Shown here one piece after another: positions 24,681 through 33,734 of a DNA stretch of 64,000 nucleotides. Location of the stretch: contig NZ_LYOY01000051.1 in assembly GCF_001653515.1 (NCBI RefSeq), positions 454,001 to 518,000 of the forward strand, given 5' to 3'. Under the pieces are notes generated by a model that worked only from the letters and a program-made list of their open reading frames with translations, did no database searches and was not told where the DNA came from. The stretch comes from Streptomyces sp. ERV7. GTDB taxonomy: Bacteria; Actinomycetota; Actinomycetes; Streptomycetales; Streptomycetaceae. The position numbers were made by a program, and so were the translations under genes. Within the stretch, counting starts at the first letter, position 1. Every line of letters starts with the position of its first letter.

Positions 24681-27224
24681 ATGGCACGCGGCAAGCTACG
24701 GATATACCTCGGTTCGGCACCGGGCGTCGGCAAGACGTACGCGATGCTGTCCGAGGGCCACCGGCGCGTGGAACGCGGCACCGACTGCGTGGTCGCGTTC
24801 GTGGAGCACCACGGCCGCCCGCGCACCGAGGTGATGCTGCACGGACTGGAGCAGATCCGGCGCCGCGAGATCGAGTACCGCGGCTCGGCCTTCACCGAGA
24901 TGGACGTCGACGCGGTCCTGGAGCGCGGACCCGCCGTCGCCCTGGTGGACGAGCTCGCCCACACCAATGTGCCCGGCTCGCGCAACACCAAGCGCTGGCA
25001 GGACGTCGAGGAGCTGCTCTCCGCCGGAATCGACGTGGTCTCCACCGTCAACATCCAGCACCTGGAGTCGCTGGGCGACGTCGTGGAGTCGATAACCGGC
25101 GTGCGCCAGCGCGAGACGGTGCCCGACGAGGTGGTGCGGCGGGCGAACCAGATCGAGCTCGTCGACATGTCGCCGCAGGCGCTGCGCCGCCGGATGGCGC
25201 ACGGCAACATCTACAAGTCCGACAAGGTCGACGCGGCCCTGTCCAACTACTTCCGCCCCGGCAATCTGACCGCGCTGCGCGAGCTCGCGCTGCTGTGGGT
25301 CGCGGACCGGGTCGACGAGTACCTCCAGCAGTACCGGGGCGAGCACAACATCCGCTCCACCTGGCAGGCCCGCGAGCGGATCGTCGTCGGTCTGACCGGC
25401 GGGCCCGAGGGCCGCACCCTGATCCGGCGCGCGGCCCGGATGGCCGCCAAGGGCTCCGGCAGCGAGATCCTCGCGGTGTACGTGGCGCGCAGCGACGGGC
25501 TCACCTCCGCCTCGCCCAAGGAGCTGGCCGTCCAGCGGACGCTGGTCGAAGACCTCGGTGGATCGTTTCACCACGTCATAGGCGACAACGTCCCCGCCTC
25601 GCTCCTGGAATTCGCCCAGGGCGTCAACGCCACCCAGATCGTCCTCGGCTCCAGCCGCCGCAAGGCCTGGCAGTACGTCTTCGGGCCGGGCGTCGGCGCG
25701 ACCGTGGCCCGCGAGTCCGGGCCCGACCTCGACGTCCACATCGTCACCCACGAGGAGGCCGCCAAGGGGCGCGGCCTTCCGGTGGCGCGCGGCGCCCGGC
25801 TGGGGCGGGTCCGGAGCATCTGGGGCTGGCTCTCGGGCGTCGCGGGACCGGCGCTGCTCACCCTGCTGCTGACCAATGTCGACGCGGACCTCGGGCTCGC
25901 CAACGACATGCTGCTCTTCCTGACGCTCACGGTCGCCGCGGCCCTGCTCGGCGGGCTGCTCCCGGCGCTCGCCTCGGCCGCGTTCGGCTCGTTCCTGCTG
26001 AACTACTACTTCACCCCGCCGGTCCACCAGATCACCATCGCGGACCCCAAGAACATCCTGGCCATCGCGATCTTCTTCCTGGTGGCGGTCTCGGTGGCCT
26101 CCGTCGTCGACCTCGCGGCCCGCCGCACCCACCAGGCGGCCCGGCTGCGCGCCGAGTCCGAGATCCTCTCGTTCCTCGCGGGCAGCGTGCTGCGCGGCGA
26201 GACCACGCTCGACGCGCTCCTGGAGCGGGTCCGCGAGACCTTCGCCATGGAGTCCGTTGCCCTGCTGGAGCGGGCCGGCGACGTCGAGCCGTGGACCTGC
26301 GCGGGCAGCGTCGGCCCGCACCCCGTGGCCCGCCCCGAGGACGCCGACGTCGACATGCCGGTCGGCGACCACATGGCGCTGGCCCTGAGCGGCCGTGTGC
26401 TGCCCGCCGAGGACCGCCGGGTGCTCGGCGCCTTCGCCGCCCAGGCCGCCGTCGTCCTCGACCGCCAGCGCCTGGTCGACAAGGCCGAGGAGTCCCGCAA
26501 GCTCGCCGAGGGCAACCGCATCCGCACCGCGCTGCTCGCCGCCGTCAGCCACGACCTGCGCACCCCGCTGGCCTCCATCAAGGCCGCCGTGACCTCGCTG
26601 CGCTCCGACGACGTCGACTGGTCCGAGGACGACGAGGCCGAGCTCCTGGAGGGCATCGAGGACGGCGCCGACCGGCTCGACCACCTCGTCGGCAACCTGC
26701 TCGACATGTCCCGCCTCAACACCGGCACCGTCACCCCGATCATCCGCGAGATCGACCTCGACGAGGTGGTCCCGATGGCGCTCGGCGGCGTACCGGAGGA
26801 CAGCGTCGAGCTGGACATCCCGGAGAGCCTGCCGATGGTCGCCGTCGACTCCGGGCTGCTTGAGCGGGCCGTCGCCAACATCGTCGAGAACGCCGTCAAG
26901 TACAGCCCCGCGACCGAGCCCGTCCTGGTGGCCGCGAGCGCCCTCGGCGACCGCGTGGAGGTCCGGGTGGCCGACCGGGGCCCCGGCGTCCCCGACGAGA
27001 GCAAGGAACGGATCTTCGAGCCCTTCCAGCGGTACGGTGACGCTCCGCGCGGCGCCGGAGTGGGACTGGGGCTCGCGGTCGCCCGGGGATTCGTCGAGTC
27101 GATGGGCGGCACCCTCACCGCCGAGGACACCCCGGGCGGTGGCATGACCATGGTCCTCACCCTCAGGGCGGTGCCCGGCCCCGGCCCGGTCGTCGCCGAC
27201 CTCTCCGCCCAGGTCACCTCGTGA
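24681..27224 (+). CDS. kdpD: Sensor histidine kinase KdpD, 847 aa
   Basis: The full KdpD architecture is present. The N-terminal KdpD domain has a Walker-like GSAPGVGKTYAML and VDELAHTNVPGSRNTKRWQD. A universal-stress-protein domain follows (residues 235-360, RIVVGLTGGPEGRTLIRRAA), then four clustered membrane segments (about 370-480), a GAF-like region, the phospho-acceptor AAVSHDLRTPLASIKAAV near residue 622 and an HATPase domain with IVENAVKYSP and GAGVGLGLAVARGFV. KdpD senses potassium or osmotic stress, and its USP domain can bind c-di-AMP in some bacteria. KdpE follows 31 bp downstream. No kdpFABC pump genes lie in this window. Confidence 0.96.
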   Translation: MARGKLRIYLGSAPGVGKTYAMLSEGHRRVERGTDCVVAFVEHHGRPRTEVMLHGLEQIRRREIEYRGSAFTEMDVDAVLERGPAVALVDELAHTNVPGSRNTKRWQDVEELLSAGIDVVSTVNIQHLESLGDVVESITGVRQRETVPDEVVRRANQIELVDMSPQALRRRMAHGNIYKSDKVDAALSNYFRPGNLTALRELALLWVADRVDEYLQQYRGEHNIRSTWQARERIVVGLTGGPEGRTLIRRAARMAAKGSGSEILAVYVARSDGLTSASPKELAVQRTLVEDLGGSFHHVIGDNVPASLLEFAQGVNATQIVLGSSRRKAWQYVFGPGVGATVARESGPDLDVHIVTHEEAAKGRGLPVARGARLGRVRSIWGWLSGVAGPALLTLLLTNVDADLGLANDMLLFLTLTVAAALLGGLLPALASAAFGSFLLNYYFTPPVHQITIADPKNILAIAIFFLVAVSVASVVDLAARRTHQAARLRAESEILSFLAGSVLRGETTLDALLERVRETFAMESVALLERAGDVEPWTCAGSVGPHPVARPEDADVDMPVGDHMALALSGRVLPAEDRRVLGAFAAQAAVVLDRQRLVDKAEESRKLAEGNRIRTALLAAVSHDLRTPLASIKAAVTSLRSDDVDWSEDDEAELLEGIEDGADRLDHLVGNLLDMSRLNTGTVTPIIREIDLDEVVPMALGGVPEDSVELDIPESLPMVAVDSGLLERAVANIVENAVKYSPATEPVLVAASALGDRVEVRVADRGPGVPDESKERIFEPFQRYGDAPRGAGVGLGLAVARGFVESMGGTLTAEDTPGGGMTMVLTLRAVPGPGPVVADLSAQVTS

Positions 27225-27255
27225 CCCACGGCCCCCGACAGAAAGCAGGACCCGC

Positions 27256-27945
27256 ATGACCCGGGTGCTCGTGGTGGACGACGAGCCGCAGATCGTCCGC
27301 GCCCTCGTGATCAACCTCAAGGCGAGGAAGTACGAGGTGGACGCTGCCCCCGACGGGGCGACCGCGCTCCAGCTCGCGGCCGCCCGCCACCCCGACGTGG
27401 TCGTCCTGGACCTCGGCCTGCCCGACATGGACGGCGTCGAGGTGATCAAGGGGTTGCGCGGCTGGACCCGGGTGCCGATCCTGGTCCTGTCGGCCCGCCA
27501 CACCTCCGACGAGAAGGTCGAGGCGCTGGACGCGGGCGCCGACGACTACGTCACCAAGCCGTTCGGCATGGACGAGCTGCTCGCCCGGCTGCGGGCGGCC
27601 GTGCGCCGCGCCGAGCCGCTCGGGGGCGAGGGCGCGGACGACGTGGTGACGGTGGAGACCGAGGGCTTCACGGTCGACCTGGCCGCCAAGAAGGTCAACC
27701 GGGAGGGCCGGGACGTACGCCTCACGCCCACCGAGTGGCACCTCCTGGAGGTGCTGGTGCGCAACACCGGCCGGCTGGTCAGCCAGAAGCAGCTCCTCCA
27801 GGAGGTCTGGGGTCCCTCCTACGGGACGGAGACGAACTACCTCCGCGTCTACATGGCCCAGCTGCGCCGCAAGCTGGAACTCGATCCCTCGCACCCGCGC
27901 CACTTCATCACGGAGCCGGGGATGGGCTACCGCTTCGAGCCGTGA
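27256..27945 (+). CDS. kdpE: Response regulator KdpE (OmpR family), 229 aa
   Basis: The receiver domain has the acidic pocket VLVVDDEPQIVRALVI, the phospho-acceptor Asp in PDVVVLDLGLPDMDGVEV (near residue 52), the switch Ser in LVLSARH and the conserved Lys in DDYVTKPFG. The winged-helix output domain follows (RLTPTEWHLLEVLVRNTG, TNYLRVYMAQLRRKLE, ending TEPGMGYRFEP). The AGGA site and the spacing to kdpD indicate an operon. It should bind promoters of potassium-uptake genes; candidate targets nearby are the TrkA and KimA-like genes. Confidence 0.95.
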   Translation: MTRVLVVDDEPQIVRALVINLKARKYEVDAAPDGATALQLAAARHPDVVVLDLGLPDMDGVEVIKGLRGWTRVPILVLSARHTSDEKVEALDAGADDYVTKPFGMDELLARLRAAVRRAEPLGGEGADDVVTVETEGFTVDLAAKKVNREGRDVRLTPTEWHLLEVLVRNTGRLVSQKQLLQEVWGPSYGTETNYLRVYMAQLRRKLELDPSHPRHFITEPGMGYRFEP

Positions 27946-28041
27946 GCGGGCGTGTCCACGCGGTGAGCGGGGCGTGGGCGGGCCTGTGGACGGGGGAGCG
28001 CGGACAGGTCCCGTGTCGGTGGAGGCCGGTACGCTTTCTGT

Positions 28042-28440
28042 ATGAGTGCTGACCTTCGAACCGAGAAGCCCGCGGGGCGCTTCCGCCGGATGCTCGACCG
28101 GCTGTCCACCTCGCAGGAGGAGTTGCACTCCGCGGAACTGCAGGAGGACACGCAGGCCACGGGGTGCACCCGCATCTCCGACTGCGACGACCGCCAGATA
28201 GTCAAGGTGACTGGTACCTTGCGGACGGTCACCCTGCGCCCGAGGGCGGGCGTCCCGGCGCTGGAAGCCGAGCTCTTCGACGGGACCGCCCCGCTGGACG
28301 TGGTGTGGCTGGGACGGCGCTCGATCGTGGGCATAGAGCCGGGCCGCAAGCTGATCGCCTCGGGCCGGATCTCGATGAGCCACGGCCGGCGGGTGCTGTT
28401 CAACCCCAAATACGAACTCCGACCGCTCGGACAGGAGTAG
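28042..28440 (+). CDS. OB-fold nucleic-acid-binding domain protein, 132 aa
   Basis: An OB-fold strand pattern is visible at residues 45-130 (RQIVKVTGTLRTVTLRPRAG, LEAELFDGTAPLDVVWLGRR, GRKLIASGRISMSHGRRVLF). The N-terminal 40 residues are charged and helical. This conserved actinobacterial protein is regularly found just before a DUF3159 gene, here 3 bp downstream, so the two are translationally coupled. The function is unknown; single-stranded nucleic acid binding is inferred from the fold. Confidence 0.88.
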   Translation: MSADLRTEKPAGRFRRMLDRLSTSQEELHSAELQEDTQATGCTRISDCDDRQIVKVTGTLRTVTLRPRAGVPALEAELFDGTAPLDVVWLGRRSIVGIEPGRKLIASGRISMSHGRRVLFNPKYELRPLGQE

Positions 28441-28443
28441 CCG

Positions 28444-29190
28444 GTGACGTCAGTCGACAAGCCGACCACCACGACCGCCGCCAGACACGTGCGCACCGCA
28501 CCGGACGCCGACGCCAAAGCCGTCACCGAGGCCGCGCTCTTCGAGGCCTTCGGCGGGATCCGGGGCATGGTGGAGACCTGCCTGCCCGGGCTCCTCTTCG
28601 TCACGATCTTCACGGTCAACAAGGACCTGCACAGCTCGGCGATCGCCGCCGTCGCGGTGTCCCTGCTGCTCGTCGTGGTCCGGCTGATCCGCAAGGACAC
28701 CGTCAAGCACGCCTTCAGCGGCGTCTTCGGCGTGGCCTTCGGCGTGGTCTTCGCGATGATGACGGGCAACGCGAAGGACTTCTATCTGCCGGGCATGCTC
28801 TACACGCTGGGCCTGGCGCTCACGTACCTGGTGACGACGCTCTTCGGGGTCCCGCTGATCGGGCTGATGCTGGGCCCGGTCTTCAAGGAGAACCTGTCCT
28901 GGCGCACCAGGAACCCGGGCCGCAAGAAGGCGTACGCGAAGGCGAGTTGGGCCTGGGGTCTGATCCTGCTCGCCAAGTGCGCGATCCTCTTCCCGCTCTA
29001 CTGGTGGGCCAACACCTCCCAGCTCGGCTGGGTGCTGATCGCCCTGAAGATCCCGCCGTTCCTGCTGGCGGTCTGGCTGACCTGGATCTTCCTGGCCAAG
29101 GCGCCGCCGCCCATCGACGTGTTCGCGGAGATGGAGGCCGAGGAGGAAGCGGCGAAGGCGGCGAAGGCGGCCGAGGCCGCCGGGAGCTGA
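28444..29190 (+). CDS. DUF3159 integral membrane protein, 248 aa
   Basis: At least five hydrophobic segments are evident (GLLFVTIFTVNKD, AIAAVAVSLLLVVVRLI, GVFGVAFGVVFAMMTG, LTYLVTTLFGVPLIGLML, PPFLLAVWLTWIFLA). The FGGIRGMVETCLPG and KAYAKASWAWGLILLAKC blocks are hallmarks of the actinobacterial DUF3159 family. The tail is a short alanine/glutamate/lysine helix. It is coupled to the OB-fold gene and followed by a strong terminator. The function is unknown. Confidence 0.9.
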   Translation: MTSVDKPTTTTAARHVRTAPDADAKAVTEAALFEAFGGIRGMVETCLPGLLFVTIFTVNKDLHSSAIAAVAVSLLLVVVRLIRKDTVKHAFSGVFGVAFGVVFAMMTGNAKDFYLPGMLYTLGLALTYLVTTLFGVPLIGLMLGPVFKENLSWRTRNPGRKKAYAKASWAWGLILLAKCAILFPLYWWANTSQLGWVLIALKIPPFLLAVWLTWIFLAKAPPPIDVFAEMEAEEEAAKAAKAAEAAGS

Positions 29191-29196
29191 CGGCAT

Positions 29197-29241
29197 AAAG
29201 GGGGGCCGGGGTGCGATACGCACCCCGGCCCCCCCTTTTTT
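29197..29241. terminator. Strong bidirectional intrinsic terminator
   Basis: AAAGGGGGGCCGGGGTGCG pairs with CGCACCCCGGCCCCCCCTTT across a 3-base loop, followed by a T-run on the plus strand and by a matching T-run on the minus strand. It separates the DUF3159 gene from the convergent TrkA operon. Confidence 0.92.
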
Positions 29242-29323
29242 GTGCCAAGGGGCGCGGGGAACTGCGCGACCAGCCGCAGCCGGCCCGCAGTCACACCACG
29301 CCCCTCATGTCCGTGAGGGAGCG

Positions 29324-30001
29324 TCAGCTCGCGGAGCCTTCCCGCCGCACCGACAGCAGGTCCTCCAGCTGCTCCTCGCGGGCCTGCGCGGCCACGAACA
29401 GCAGCTCGTCGCCCGCCTCCAGGGTCTCCTCCGGCTGCGGAGTGAGCACCCGGGTGCCCCGGATGATCGTGACCAGCGAGGTGTCCTCGGGCCAGGCCAC
29501 CTCCCCGACCTGCGTGCCCGCCAGCGCCGACTCCGGCGGCAGCGTCAGCTCGACCAGGTTGGCGTCGCCGTGGCTGAAGCGCAGCAGCCGTACCAGGTCG
29601 CCGACGCTCACCGCCTCCTCGACGAGCGCCGACATCAGACGCGGGGTCGAGACGGCGACGTCCACGCCCCACGACTCGTTGAACAGCCACTCGTTCTTCG
29701 GGTTGTTGACCCGGGCGACCACACGCGGCACGCCGTACTCGGTCTTCGCGAGCAGCGAGACGACCAGGTTCACCTTGTCGTCGCCGGTGGCCGCGATGAC
29801 CACGTTGCAGCGCTGGAGCGCCGCCTCGTCCAGCGAGGTGATCTCGCAGGCGTCGGCCAGCAGCCACTCCGCCTGCGGCACCCGCTCCACCGAGATGGCG
29901 GTGGGTGCCTTGTCGACGAGGAGCACCTCGTGACCGTTCTCCAGAAGCTCGCCCGCGATGGAACGACCCACCGCGCCGGCCCCGGCAATCGCGACGCGCA
30001 T
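29324..30001 (-). CDS. TrkA-type potassium transport regulator (RCK), 225 aa
   Basis: RCK_N Rossmann domain: MRVAIAGAGAVGRSIAGELL, LVDKAPTAISVER and NVVIAATGDDKVNLVVSLLA, followed by VVARVNNPKNEWLFN. The RCK_C domain at residues 135-215 reads LVELTLPPESALAGTQVGEV and VLTPQPEETLEAGDELLFVA. Such proteins gate K+ channels or transporters in response to NAD(H), ATP or c-di-AMP. The ATG at 30001 overlaps the stop of the second TrkA gene, so the two are coupled, and the pair may form a hetero-oligomeric ring (inference). The likely partner is the KimA-like importer at 31680. Confidence 0.93.
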   Translation of the reverse strand: MRVAIAGAGAVGRSIAGELLENGHEVLLVDKAPTAISVERVPQAEWLLADACEITSLDEAALQRCNVVIAATGDDKVNLVVSLLAKTEYGVPRVVARVNNPKNEWLFNESWGVDVAVSTPRLMSALVEEAVSVGDLVRLLRFSHGDANLVELTLPPESALAGTQVGEVAWPEDTSLVTIIRGTRVLTPQPEETLEAGDELLFVAAQAREEQLEDLLSVRREGSAS

Positions 30002-30669
30002 CAGTGATCGCCCTCCTCGGGACCCTGGGCGAAGGCCGCCTCCACCTTCTCGACCTCGTCCGTACGCATCATCACGTGGACCAGGTCGCCTTCCTGCAGG
30101 ACCGTCTGGGAGCTCGGCAGCACCGCTTCGCCCAGCCGGGTGAGGAAGGCGACGCGCACGCCGGTCTCCTCCTGCAGCTTGCTGATCTTGTGGCCGATCC
30201 AGGCCGTGGAGGTGTGGACCTCCGCCAGCTGGAGCGCACCGCTCGGGTCGCTCCACAGCGGCTCCGCGCCGGACGGCAGCAGCCGCCGCAGCATCTGGTC
30301 GGCGGTCCAGCGGACCGTGGCGACCGTCGGGATGCCGAGCCGCTGGTACACCTCGGCGCGGCGCGGGTCGTAGATGCGGGCCGCGACGTTCTCGGTCCCG
30401 AACATCTCGCGGGCCACCCGGGCCGCGATGATGTTGGAGTTGTCGCCGCTGGAGACCGCCGCGAACGCGCCGGCCTCCTCGATCCCCGCTTCACGCAGGG
30501 TGTCCTGGTCGAAGCCGACGCCGGTGACCCGGCGGCCGCTGAACCCGGAACCGAGCCTGCGGAAGGCCGTGGGGTCCTGGTCGACGACGGCCACGGTGTG
30601 GCCCCGCTGCTCCAAGGTCTGCGCGAGAGCGGCTCCCACTCGCCCGCAGCCCATGATGACGATGTGCAC
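30001..30669 (-). CDS. TrkA-type potassium transport regulator (RCK), 222 aa
   Basis: RCK_N is shown by MHIVIMGCGRVGAALAQTLE, AVVDQDPTAFRRL and FAAVSSGDNSNIIAARVARE, and RCK_C by LAEVHTSTAWIGHKISKLQE and EGDLVHVMMRTDEVEKVEAA. It is the upstream partner of the other TrkA gene (4-base ATGA overlap). The N-terminal GxGxxG motif (GCGRVG) indicates NAD(H) binding. It is divergent from the membrane-protein and KimA-like genes, a common actinobacterial order for K+ uptake. Confidence 0.93.
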   Translation of the reverse strand: MHIVIMGCGRVGAALAQTLEQRGHTVAVVDQDPTAFRRLGSGFSGRRVTGVGFDQDTLREAGIEEAGAFAAVSSGDNSNIIAARVAREMFGTENVAARIYDPRRAEVYQRLGIPTVATVRWTADQMLRRLLPSGAEPLWSDPSGALQLAEVHTSTAWIGHKISKLQEETGVRVAFLTRLGEAVLPSSQTVLQEGDLVHVMMRTDEVEKVEAAFAQGPEEGDH

Positions 30670-30826
30670 GTCCCCTCACATACTTCCTTGTCGGCGTTGC
30701 CCGGTGACGAGCTTATGCGGCTCGCGGCGGGATGCACTCACCAGCGTCGGTACTTCGGCGGGCGCAGTCGGTGAGCCTCCCACCGGACGACGCCCCGCCG
30801 CACATCCGTCGCGCAGGCTGAGACGC

Positions 30827-31627
30827 ATGGAAACGACACGGCGTTCACTCCCGCCGCGGACGGAACGTCCTTGGGCCGCGCCCGGCCCGCGCGCCGGCAC
30901 CGCCGAGCGGCTCGCCCTGGCCACCGCGGCGGCCCTGTTCGCCTCCGGTCTGTTCCATCTGGGCGTGTTCGCGGTGGCGGGCGGCCCCTGGAACGGGCCG
31001 GTGTCCTGGCGCAAGCCCGCCACCTTCGGCCTGTCCTTCGGCCTCACCCTGGCCGCGCTCACCTGGGTGACCTCGTACGTACAAACCGGCCCCCGCGTCC
31101 GGGCGGCGCTGCTGGCTCTGCTGGCCGCCGACAGTGTGCTGGAAGTGGCCGGTATCACCCTTCAGGCCTGGCGGAAGGTGCCCTCGCACCTCGACATGGA
31201 GACGCCGTTCGACTCGGCCGTCTCGATGGCGCTGGCCGTCGGCGGGGGCCTGCTCGTGGTGATCCTCACGTGGTTCGCCCTCGCCGCGTTCCGCCGCCCG
31301 CCCTCGGGACCGGCCGGGATGGCGCTCGCCGTCCGGGCCGGCTTCGCGATCCTGCTGGTCGCGCTCGCCTCCGGCGCGGCGATGATCGCCCGGGGCGTGG
31401 TGCTCACCCGCACCGGCCACCAGCTCGCCGCCTACGACTCGACCGCGCCGCTCAAGCCGCTGCACGGCGTGAGCCTGCACGCGGTCCTGGTCCTGCCCGC
31501 CCTCGCCCGGCTGCTCTCCCGTACGCGACTGAGCGCGGCGCGCCGTGAGCGGACGGTGGCGGCGGCGACCGGCTGCTATCTGCTGGCGGTCGTGGCCACG
31601 GCCGTGTGGGCGGCTCTCTCGTACTGA
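30827..31627 (+). CDS. Multi-pass membrane protein of unknown function, 266 aa
   Basis: About six hydrophobic segments are seen (LALATAAALFASGLFHLGVF, FGLSFGLTLAALTWVTSYV, ALLALLAADSVLEVAGITL, GGGLLVVILTWFALAAF, GFAILLVALASGAAMIA, AATGCYLLAVVATAVWAAL). WNGPVSWRKPATFGLSFG and the PLHGVSLHAVLVLPALARLL block are conserved in an actinobacterial family without an assigned function. ATG 30827 lacks a strong ribosome-binding site. It lies 52 bp before the KimA-like gene. Confidence 0.8.
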   Translation: METTRRSLPPRTERPWAAPGPRAGTAERLALATAAALFASGLFHLGVFAVAGGPWNGPVSWRKPATFGLSFGLTLAALTWVTSYVQTGPRVRAALLALLAADSVLEVAGITLQAWRKVPSHLDMETPFDSAVSMALAVGGGLLVVILTWFALAAFRRPPSGPAGMALAVRAGFAILLVALASGAAMIARGVVLTRTGHQLAAYDSTAPLKPLHGVSLHAVLVLPALARLLSRTRLSAARRERTVAAATGCYLLAVVATAVWAALSY

Positions 31628-31665
31628 TGGGGGGTGGCGGGTGGGCCGCGTCAATACGCAGCCCT

Positions 31666-31671
31666 TACGCT
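31666..31671 (+). promoter_or_regulatory. Candidate -10 box for a leaderless KimA-like transcript
   Basis: TACGCT at 31666-31671 is a good -10 box. It lies 8 bases before GTG 31680, so transcription would start at or next to the start codon. No Shine-Dalgarno sequence precedes that GTG, which fits a leaderless mRNA. No convincing -35 is seen. Confidence 0.4.
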
Positions 31672-31679
31672 TCTCTGTT

Positions 31680-33731
31680 GTGTCCAAACTGACCGACGTG
31701 CCCAAACGGATCCTGATCGGCCGGGCGCTGCGCAGCGACAAGCTGGGAGAAACGCTCCTCCCCAAGCGCATCGCGCTCCCCGTCTTCGCGTCCGACCCGC
31801 TCTCGTCCGTTGCGTACGCGCCCGGAGAAGTCCTCCTGGTGCTCTCCGTGGCGGGTGTGTCGGCGTACCACTTCAGCCCCTGGATCGCCGTCGCGGTCGT
31901 GGTGCTGATGTTCACCGTGGTCGCCTCGTACCGGCAGAACGTGCACGCCTACCCCAGCGGCGGCGGTGACTACGAGGTCGCCACCACCAACCTGGGCCCC
32001 AAGGCCGGACTCACCGTCGCCAGCGCGCTCCTCGTCGACTACGTCCTGACCGTCGCCGTCTCGATCGCCTCCGGCATCGAGAACCTCGGCTCGGCCGTCC
32101 CGTTCGTGGTCGAGCACAAGGTGCTGTGCGCGGTGGGCGTGATCGTGCTGCTCACGCTGATGAACCTGCGCGGTGTGAAGGAGTCCGGCAACCTCTTCGC
32201 CATCCCCACGTACGTCTTCGTGGGCGGCGTCTTCATCATGATCGCGTGGGGCGCCTTCAAGGGCATGGTCCTCGACGACACGATGAAGGCCCCGACGGCC
32301 GACTACACGATCCACGCCGAGCACCAGGGCCTGGCGGGCTTCGCGCTCGTCTTCCTGCTGCTGCGCGCCTTCTCGTCCGGCTGTGCCGCGCTCACCGGCG
32401 TCGAGGCGATCAGCAACGGCGTCCCGGCCTTCCGCAAGCCCAAGTCGAAGAACGCGGCGACCACGCTCGCCCTGATGGGCGGCCTCGCGGTCACCATGTT
32501 CTGCGGCATCATCGCGCTGGCCATGGCCACCAAGGTGCGGATGGCCGAGAAGCCCGCCGAGGACCTGCTGAGCAACGGCGTCCCGGTCGGCTCCGACTAC
32601 GTCCAGAACCCGGTGATCTCCCAGGTCGCCGAGGCCGTCTTCGGCAAGGGCAGCTTCCTCTTCATCATCCTGGCGGCGGCCACCGCGCTGGTCCTGTTCC
32701 TGGCCGCGAACACCGCGTACAACGGCTTCCCGCTGCTCGGCTCGATCCTCGCCCAGGACCGCTATCTGCCGCGCCAGCTGCACACCCGCGGCGACCGCCT
32801 CGCGTTCTCCAACGGCATCGTGCTGCTGGCCGGGGCCGCGATCCTGCTCGTGGTGATATACGGCGCGGACTCGACCCGGCTGATCCAGCTCTACATCGTC
32901 GGCGTCTTCGTCTCCTTCACCCTGAGCCAGACCGGCATGGTCCGGCACTGGAACCGGCACCTCGCCACCGAGCAGGACCCGGCCAAGCGCCGCCACATGG
33001 TCCGCTCCCGCGCGATCAACACCTTCGGCGCCTTCTTCACCGGGCTCGTCCTGGTCGTCGTCCTCGCCACCAAGTTCACCCACGGCGCCTGGGTCGCCCT
33101 GATGGGCATGGTGATCTTCTACGGAACGATGACCGCGATCCGCAAGCACTACGACAAGGTGGCCGACGAGATCGCGGCGGCCGAGGAGCGCCCGGACGAG
33201 TACGTCCGCCCCTCCCGCGTCCACTCCGTGGTCCTGGTCTCCAAGCTCCACAAGCCGACCCTGCGCGCCCTCGCCTACGCCAAGCTGCTGCACGCCAACC
33301 AGCTGGAGGCGATCAGCGTCAGCGTCGACGCGGCCGAGACCAAGGCGCTCAAGGACGAGTGGGACCGGCGCGGCATCGACGTACCGCTGAAGATCATCGA
33401 CTCGCCGTACCGCGAGATCACCCGCCCGGTCATCGAGTACGTCAAGGGCCTGCGGCGCGAGAGCCCGCGCGACGCGGTCAGCGTCTACATCCCCGAGTAC
33501 GTGGTCGGCCACTGGTACGAGCACCTGCTGCACAACCAGAGCGCCCTGCGCCTGAAGGGCCGCCTGCTCTTCACCCCGGGCGTGATGGTGACCTCGGTCC
33601 CGTACCAGCTCCAGTCCTCCGAGGCGGCCAAGAAGCGGGCCCGCAAGCGGCAGGAGTGGAACGCGCCGGGTTCGGTGCGGCGGGGCCCGGTGGCGCCGCA
33701 GCGGCCGAAGGAGCCGAGCGGGAAGGGCTGA
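31680..33731 (+). CDS. KimA/YdaO-type APC-superfamily potassium importer, 683 aa
   Basis: Twelve or so membrane segments span residues 35-500. The start VSKLTDVPKRILIGRALRSD and the block LPVFASDPLSSVAYAPGEVL, then SYRQNVHAYPSGGGDYEVAT and LLVDYVLTVAVSIASGIENL, match the family of Bacillus KimA (YdaO), a high-affinity K+/H+ symporter, more closely than true amino-acid permeases. The last 170 residues are a soluble USP-like domain (VHSVVLVSKLHKPTLRALAY, YIPEYVVGHWYEHLLHNQ), which in KimA takes part in c-di-AMP control. The neighbours KdpDE and two RCK proteins support potassium transport. Confidence 0.88.
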   Translation: MSKLTDVPKRILIGRALRSDKLGETLLPKRIALPVFASDPLSSVAYAPGEVLLVLSVAGVSAYHFSPWIAVAVVVLMFTVVASYRQNVHAYPSGGGDYEVATTNLGPKAGLTVASALLVDYVLTVAVSIASGIENLGSAVPFVVEHKVLCAVGVIVLLTLMNLRGVKESGNLFAIPTYVFVGGVFIMIAWGAFKGMVLDDTMKAPTADYTIHAEHQGLAGFALVFLLLRAFSSGCAALTGVEAISNGVPAFRKPKSKNAATTLALMGGLAVTMFCGIIALAMATKVRMAEKPAEDLLSNGVPVGSDYVQNPVISQVAEAVFGKGSFLFIILAAATALVLFLAANTAYNGFPLLGSILAQDRYLPRQLHTRGDRLAFSNGIVLLAGAAILLVVIYGADSTRLIQLYIVGVFVSFTLSQTGMVRHWNRHLATEQDPAKRRHMVRSRAINTFGAFFTGLVLVVVLATKFTHGAWVALMGMVIFYGTMTAIRKHYDKVADEIAAAEERPDEYVRPSRVHSVVLVSKLHKPTLRALAYAKLLHANQLEAISVSVDAAETKALKDEWDRRGIDVPLKIIDSPYREITRPVIEYVKGLRRESPRDAVSVYIPEYVVGHWYEHLLHNQSALRLKGRLLFTPGVMVTSVPYQLQSSEAAKKRARKRQEWNAPGSVRRGPVAPQRPKEPSGKG

Positions 33732-33734
33732 GGC

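Noticed and set aside
24696..27503. A 935-codon open frame antisense to kdpD
   Set aside because: High GC keeps antisense frames open. Codon third positions and protein motifs support only the plus-strand KdpD.
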